Part shown: piece after piece, positions 58,592 through 64,000 of the stretch
Numbering within the stretch: the stretch's first letter is position 1
Layout of the letters: every line of letters begins with the position of its first letter
Assembly (NCBI GenBank): GCA_029449245.1
Contig: JANATF010000002.1
Coordinates: 1,798,001-1,862,000 of the forward strand
Source: Mortierella alpina
Taxonomy: Eukaryota > Mortierellomycota > Mortierellomycetes > Mortierellales > Mortierellaceae
Direction of reading: 5' to 3'
DNA length: 64,000 bases
Made by a program: the position numbers and the translations under genes
Notes under the pieces: generated by a model
What the model was told of the DNA's origin: nothing
Seen by the model: the letters and a program-made list of their open reading frames with translations, nothing else
The model's database searches: none

Positions 58592-60237
58592 ATGTGTAGA
58601 TGCGCGTGTCTATTCACCTATAAAGTTCAGGGTCTCTCACACTACAGTGGTCGTAGGGGACAACATGCACAATTGTTGAACATCAAAAGTATAGTGCGAT
58701 AATTTAACCAGGCTGTCGTTGCCCGTAGGGTTGTGTCGGTCCTCATTACTGCTTTTGCAACAGGCTCTGAACGTTTCAAAAGAGCATGACTCTCTAAGGC
58801 GAAGTTCAACAAGAGATGAATTCAAAAAGCACCCCGCTTCTCGACTTCATTGACTTTTCCTGCTGTATAGGCAATACATTCTGTGTTCATCGAAACGAAG
58901 CGTTTTATGTGTACGACCTGGAGTAGAGGAGTTGTAACAGGAGATCAGACCATGTCTAGAGCAACGACGAATAACAAGGGCAGATCTTACTTTGCAAAGA
59001 GCGCTTCTTTATTGGGCTTATTGAGACATCGAAGGCCAATGGCCACGGTGCTATATTTTGTCCCAGCGGAGATGGGTTTCCTTTATTACTCCTCGGTGGA
59101 TGTTCGCTGTCCACACGTGTGGATCAAAGATGAATTGTTTGGATGAAGCGCAGCCTGCTATAGGACGGCCCTGAAGTACAGCACTGCTGATGTAGTCTAT
59201 GTAGATTGCAGCTCCACAACTATACACAGTTGCACAAGATTGCTGGGCTAGGGTGCTCTGACATGACGTCCGTCTGTGTGAACGATGGGCAGAAAAGACG
59301 TATTCTCCGTGGACGTTTTTGAGCCGCGATTGCAGCAATAGACAGTCTATAACATCCAGACCATTGATGGATCCCTCGACAATTCTCCTTTCTTACTCCC
59401 CTATTTTTAAATGAGTGGTTGTCATGCTTTGGTCTGTGTCAGAAAGAGGGAGGCGTCCCGATCAAAGGGGTATCATTTACGGCAGCCGCGGCCGCGATCG
59501 ACTCCTTTGAGCAGGGTGTGCTCAGAAGGGTTATGCGTAGTCTGCTTTTCAAAATTTGCACTCCCCCAAAGGAAGGCTGAGAAGACAAATCGAACCAAAA
59601 GGGCAGAAGGCTCGCATGCAGAAAGAGTAATTTTGGATGTTTTTTTTGGTGTTGTGCTGCACCTCCATCTCAAGTGATTATTGGCTCAACGAGCCAGGGT
59701 TTGGACGAGCAAAACCCAAGAGATGCAGCACGCTGTCTTGGTAGAGATTTCCATTGGCCACCCCTGCCTACACGTGCGACCGTCGATTGGCTGCGAGTTC
59801 ATTGTACAACCACTATTTTCTGCGCTATGATTCGCTGCACGCAAAGTTCTACTTTTTTGCATCTCAGTAAGCACAATCGACCACTCGACCTGCTCGCGTA
59901 CGCTTTTGGTCTGCTTTGTCTGCTTCTGTGCGACCACACGCGACCGCACCCCCTCCCTCCTCTCCACCGCCTCTGTGCGGGTTTTTGTTCCTGGGTTCAA
60001 ACTCATCTGTGGTCGTGTCTCCTATCCTAGGACCTGAGATTTCACACACTCAGGCTTTGGCCAGGGACACCCAGGATTGCATAAATATCTTCCGATCTCT
60101 CCTGGCTGCCCTTTTTTTTTTCTCTTTTCTCCTCACTACTCTTCCCAGCAGTCTTTGTCTCCTTTTCACCCATCCGTCTGTTAGACTTAACTACCAGATC
60201 AGACTTCCATCCTATCCTCCTTATCTTCACGCACAAC
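58592..60237. promoter_or_regulatory. Upstream region of the phosphate transporter
   Basis: 1.6 kb without a gene. It holds two CACGTG E-boxes: one in the 12-base palindrome CCACACGTGTGG (59111-59122) and one at 59771-59776. CACGTG is the core site of the yeast phosphate regulator Pho4. A TATA-like ATAAATA lies near 60081, followed by a CT-rich leader. Confidence 0.45.
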
Positions 60238-61872
60238 ATGTCTGGTCCTTCCAACTCCACCGAAAAGGACGTTTCTGCTGATGTTCCTGAGACTAGCTCT
60301 ATCGACCAGTCTGTCCAGCCCAAGGGTGGCCTTGCCAATCTCGAGGAGCAGCAGTCTTGGAACTGGTTCACGATCCGCACCCTCATCACCTCCGGAACCG
60401 GTTTTTTCACCGATGCATATGATGTCTTCATCATCAACTTGATCGTTCCCATGCTCGGCTATGTCTACTTCAAAGATTCCGGCGGACACATCCCCACCGG
60501 CACTGAGGGTGCTCTCAAGGGTATGGCCTCGTTCGGAACTCTCGTCGGTCAGCTCGTTTTCGGTTATCTTGGTGATGCTTATGGTCGTCAGAAGATCTAT
60601 GGCCTGGAGTTGATGATTATCATCCTCGGAACCTTCTGCTGTGCTATGGTTGGCTCCAACGCCAAGGGATCCACCGTCATCGAGTACCTGACTTTCTGGC
60701 GCTTCATCCTCGGTATCGGTATCGGTGGCGACTACCCCATGTCTGCTACTGTCACCTCGGAGTGGGCTTCTGCTGGTCGCCGCGGTCAGCTCATGTCAAT
60801 CATCTTCTCCATGCAGGGTATTGGTAACATGATGGCCTCCGTCATGACTCTCATCGTCCTTGCCTGCTTCAAGACTGCCATCATTGCTGACGTTGACAAC
60901 CTGGACTATGTCTGGCGTGTGTGCGTTGGTGTCGGCTGCATTCCCGCTGTCTCCACCATCTACTTGCGTTTGACCATGCCTGAGTCCCCTCGTTACGCCA
61001 TGGATGTCGAGAACGATGTCGAGAAGGCCAATTTGGCTGTTGCCCGTGCTACCGAGACCACCGTCGACAACAACAACACCGCTGCCGATGTCCTTGCCAA
61101 CCAGACCGCTGTCGCTGATGCCAAGGCCAAGCGCAACCACAACCGTGACTTTATGGAGTACTTTTCTCGCTGGGAGAACCTGAAGGTCCTCATCGGTACC
61201 TCCTCAACCTGGTTCTTGCTCGATATTGCTTTCTACGGAGTCTCTCTCAACCAGTCTTACGTTCTGAACGCCATGGGCTTCCACGGCGACGGTACCGTCT
61301 ACGACAACCTCTGGAGAACCACCCTCGGCAACTTGACTGTCTCTCTTCTTGGTTTCGTCCCCGGTTACTGGTTCACTGTCTTCCTGATTGAGAAGATGGG
61401 CCGCAAGAAGATCCAGTTCATGGGTTTCGGCATGTTGACCATCCTCTTCGTCATCCTCTCTGCCGCCTTCCACCAGCTCCAGAAGATTGTTCCTCTCTTC
61501 GTCGCCGTCTTCACCTTGGCTCAGTTCTTCTTCAACTTTGGTCCCAACACTACCACCTTCGTTGTCCCCGGTGAGGTCTTCCCCACTCGTGTCCGCGCCA
61601 CTGCCCACGGTATCTCTGCCGCCTCTGGCAAGCTCGGTGCTATCTTGGCCACCTTCCTGTTCAACAAGGTCGCTGAGATCGGTGGTGCCCCTGGTGAGCA
61701 CGCTTTCTTGCCCCAGTTGCTCGGTATCTTTGCCGGAGTCATGGCTCTTGGTTTCCTGTGCACCTTCCTCATCCCCGAGACCAAGGGTATGTCGCTTGAG
61801 GAGATTGAGCAGCGCGGTATGACTCGCGAGGAGATTTTGGCTCGCGGCATGACCCCTATCGAGGCCAAGTAA
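60238..61872 (+). CDS. High-affinity inorganic phosphate:H+ symporter (PHO84 type)
   Basis: Plasma-membrane phosphate importer of the major facilitator superfamily, PHS family, with 544 residues and no intron. Twelve membrane spans are visible. Hallmarks: TDAYDVFIINLIVPMLGYVY in span 1, FGYLGDAYGRQKIYG in the first loop, the PHS signature GIGIGGDYPMSATVTSEWAS around span 4, PESPRYAMDVENDVEKAN before the long central loop, and FGPNTTTFVVPGEVFPTRVR in span 10-11. Strong codon bias (C-ending codons) suggests high expression. In mycorrhizal and saprotrophic fungi such transporters are induced by phosphate starvation; here only candidate E-boxes upstream hint at this. Confidence 0.95.
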   Translation: MSGPSNSTEKDVSADVPETSSIDQSVQPKGGLANLEEQQSWNWFTIRTLITSGTGFFTDAYDVFIINLIVPMLGYVYFKDSGGHIPTGTEGALKGMASFGTLVGQLVFGYLGDAYGRQKIYGLELMIIILGTFCCAMVGSNAKGSTVIEYLTFWRFILGIGIGGDYPMSATVTSEWASAGRRGQLMSIIFSMQGIGNMMASVMTLIVLACFKTAIIADVDNLDYVWRVCVGVGCIPAVSTIYLRLTMPESPRYAMDVENDVEKANLAVARATETTVDNNNTAADVLANQTAVADAKAKRNHNRDFMEYFSRWENLKVLIGTSSTWFLLDIAFYGVSLNQSYVLNAMGFHGDGTVYDNLWRTTLGNLTVSLLGFVPGYWFTVFLIEKMGRKKIQFMGFGMLTILFVILSAAFHQLQKIVPLFVAVFTLAQFFFNFGPNTTTFVVPGEVFPTRVRATAHGISAASGKLGAILATFLFNKVAEIGGAPGEHAFLPQLLGIFAGVMALGFLCTFLIPETKGMSLEEIEQRGMTREEILARGMTPIEAK

Positions 61873-62378
61873 ATCCAAACATACAACAGCATTCGCTCCA
61901 CTCTTCTACAGAAGGTTGTATATATATATCCAAGCCGGCTCCTCCAATACTCTAGAGCATCTTAATTCCAGCATCGTGTACTTTTACTATAAAAAACATT
62001 CAAAAAAACACACCTGTCGCCTCTACTTGCACTTGGTTTTGAAGATATGGCTCCAGTCCGTTGATGGCTGGCTGCATGGTGGATCATAAACCATCTGTTG
62101 CTATCGCAATTCGTGGCCGTGTCAACTGGTGTGCTCATCCTGTTCTCTCTGTTGTGTCCATCGAAGGGCAGGATTTAACGTTTTCGAGCCGGCGACTGGG
62201 TTATATGTACGATGCAATACATTCGATTACGTTTTTTTGAATCTTCAACTTCTTGCACAGCGTTGCGCGTCTCCTTACTCTTCAACTCCGCATCACTCCC
62301 CTCCTTTGCCTGACACGCTTCTTCTCATCCCGGCCATTAACCTCGCAAGAACATCAGGAATCAATCAGACTTACAACC
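61873..62378. other. Spacer between phosphate transporter and RPT1
   Basis: 3' flank of the transporter followed by the CT-rich leader of RPT1. A TATATATATA run lies at about 61919-61928. No gene seen. Confidence 0.6.

Positions 62379-64000
<1,622 letters not shown>

Overview
The window reads as nuclear DNA of a filamentous fungus. It carries dense protein genes with short GT-AG introns, CT-rich promoters and leaders, and single-copy eukaryotic housekeeping genes: POP1, RPS8, SEC24, CNOT9, RPT1, INO80 subunit IES6, LC8 dynein light chain and B-type cyclins. A GDP-mannose 4,6-dehydratase next to a GT10 fucosyltransferase, together with a perilipin, fits an early-diverging oleaginous lineage. 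I infer Mucoromycota/Mortierellomycota (Mortierella-like); that placement comes from gene content, not a database search. All exon borders below were read by eye from splice signals, reading frame and family conservation.

Layout. 1-2.3 kb: no supportable gene. 2.3-8.3 kb: a glycosylation group made of a GT10 fucosyltransferase (-), divergent from GDP-mannose 4,6-dehydratase (+), then a small secreted cysteine protein (-) and a GT31-like galactosyltransferase (-). 8.6-10.2 kb: a HERPUD-like ubiquitin-domain ER protein (-). 10.2-13.3 kb: a gene-free, pyrimidine-rich stretch leading into a two-finger C2H2 transcription factor (+, to 16.2 kb). 17.0-20.3 kb: POP1 (-). 21.1-22.6 kb: stathmin-like coiled-coil protein (+). 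22.8-23.4 kb: 5-hydroxyisourate hydrolase (-). 23.7-25.3 kb: RPS8 (-). 25.8-26.2 kb: LC8 (-). 27.1-28.6 kb: perilipin (-). 28.6-32.9 kb: 4.3 kb without a gene. 32.9-35.3 kb: NAD-dependent glycerol-3-phosphate dehydrogenase (+). 36.9-39.1 kb: F-box/LRR protein (+), converging on a PY-motif membrane protein (-, 39.3-40.7 kb). 41.1-42.1 kb: IES6 (-), divergent from SEC24 (+, 42.6-47.0 kb). 47.6-49.5 kb: CNOT9/CAF40 (-), divergent from a B-type cyclin (+, 50.3-52.6 kb). 53.2-54.1 kb: an orphan low-complexity protein (+). 54.8 kb: tRNA-Thr(AGT) (-) inside a possible TA-flanked repeat element. 55.4-57.5 kb: a divergent second cyclin (-), divergent from a GNAT-like protein (+, 57.9-58.6 kb). 60.2-61.9 kb: phosphate:H+ symporter (+). 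62.4-64.0 kb: RPT1 (+), cut by the window end.

How the genes relate. GMD makes the precursor of GDP-fucose, which the adjacent fucosyltransferase would use, and the GT31-like enzyme could act on the same Golgi glycans. Perilipin (lipid-droplet coat) and GPD1 (glycerol-3-phosphate supply) are neighbours with a link to triacylglycerol storage. The two cyclins look like an old duplication in which one copy has lost core cyclin-box residues, while the other carries an unusual array of SUMO-consensus motifs in its N-terminus. The remaining genes are unrelated housekeeping functions. No CRISPR array, rRNA gene or intact transposon was seen.
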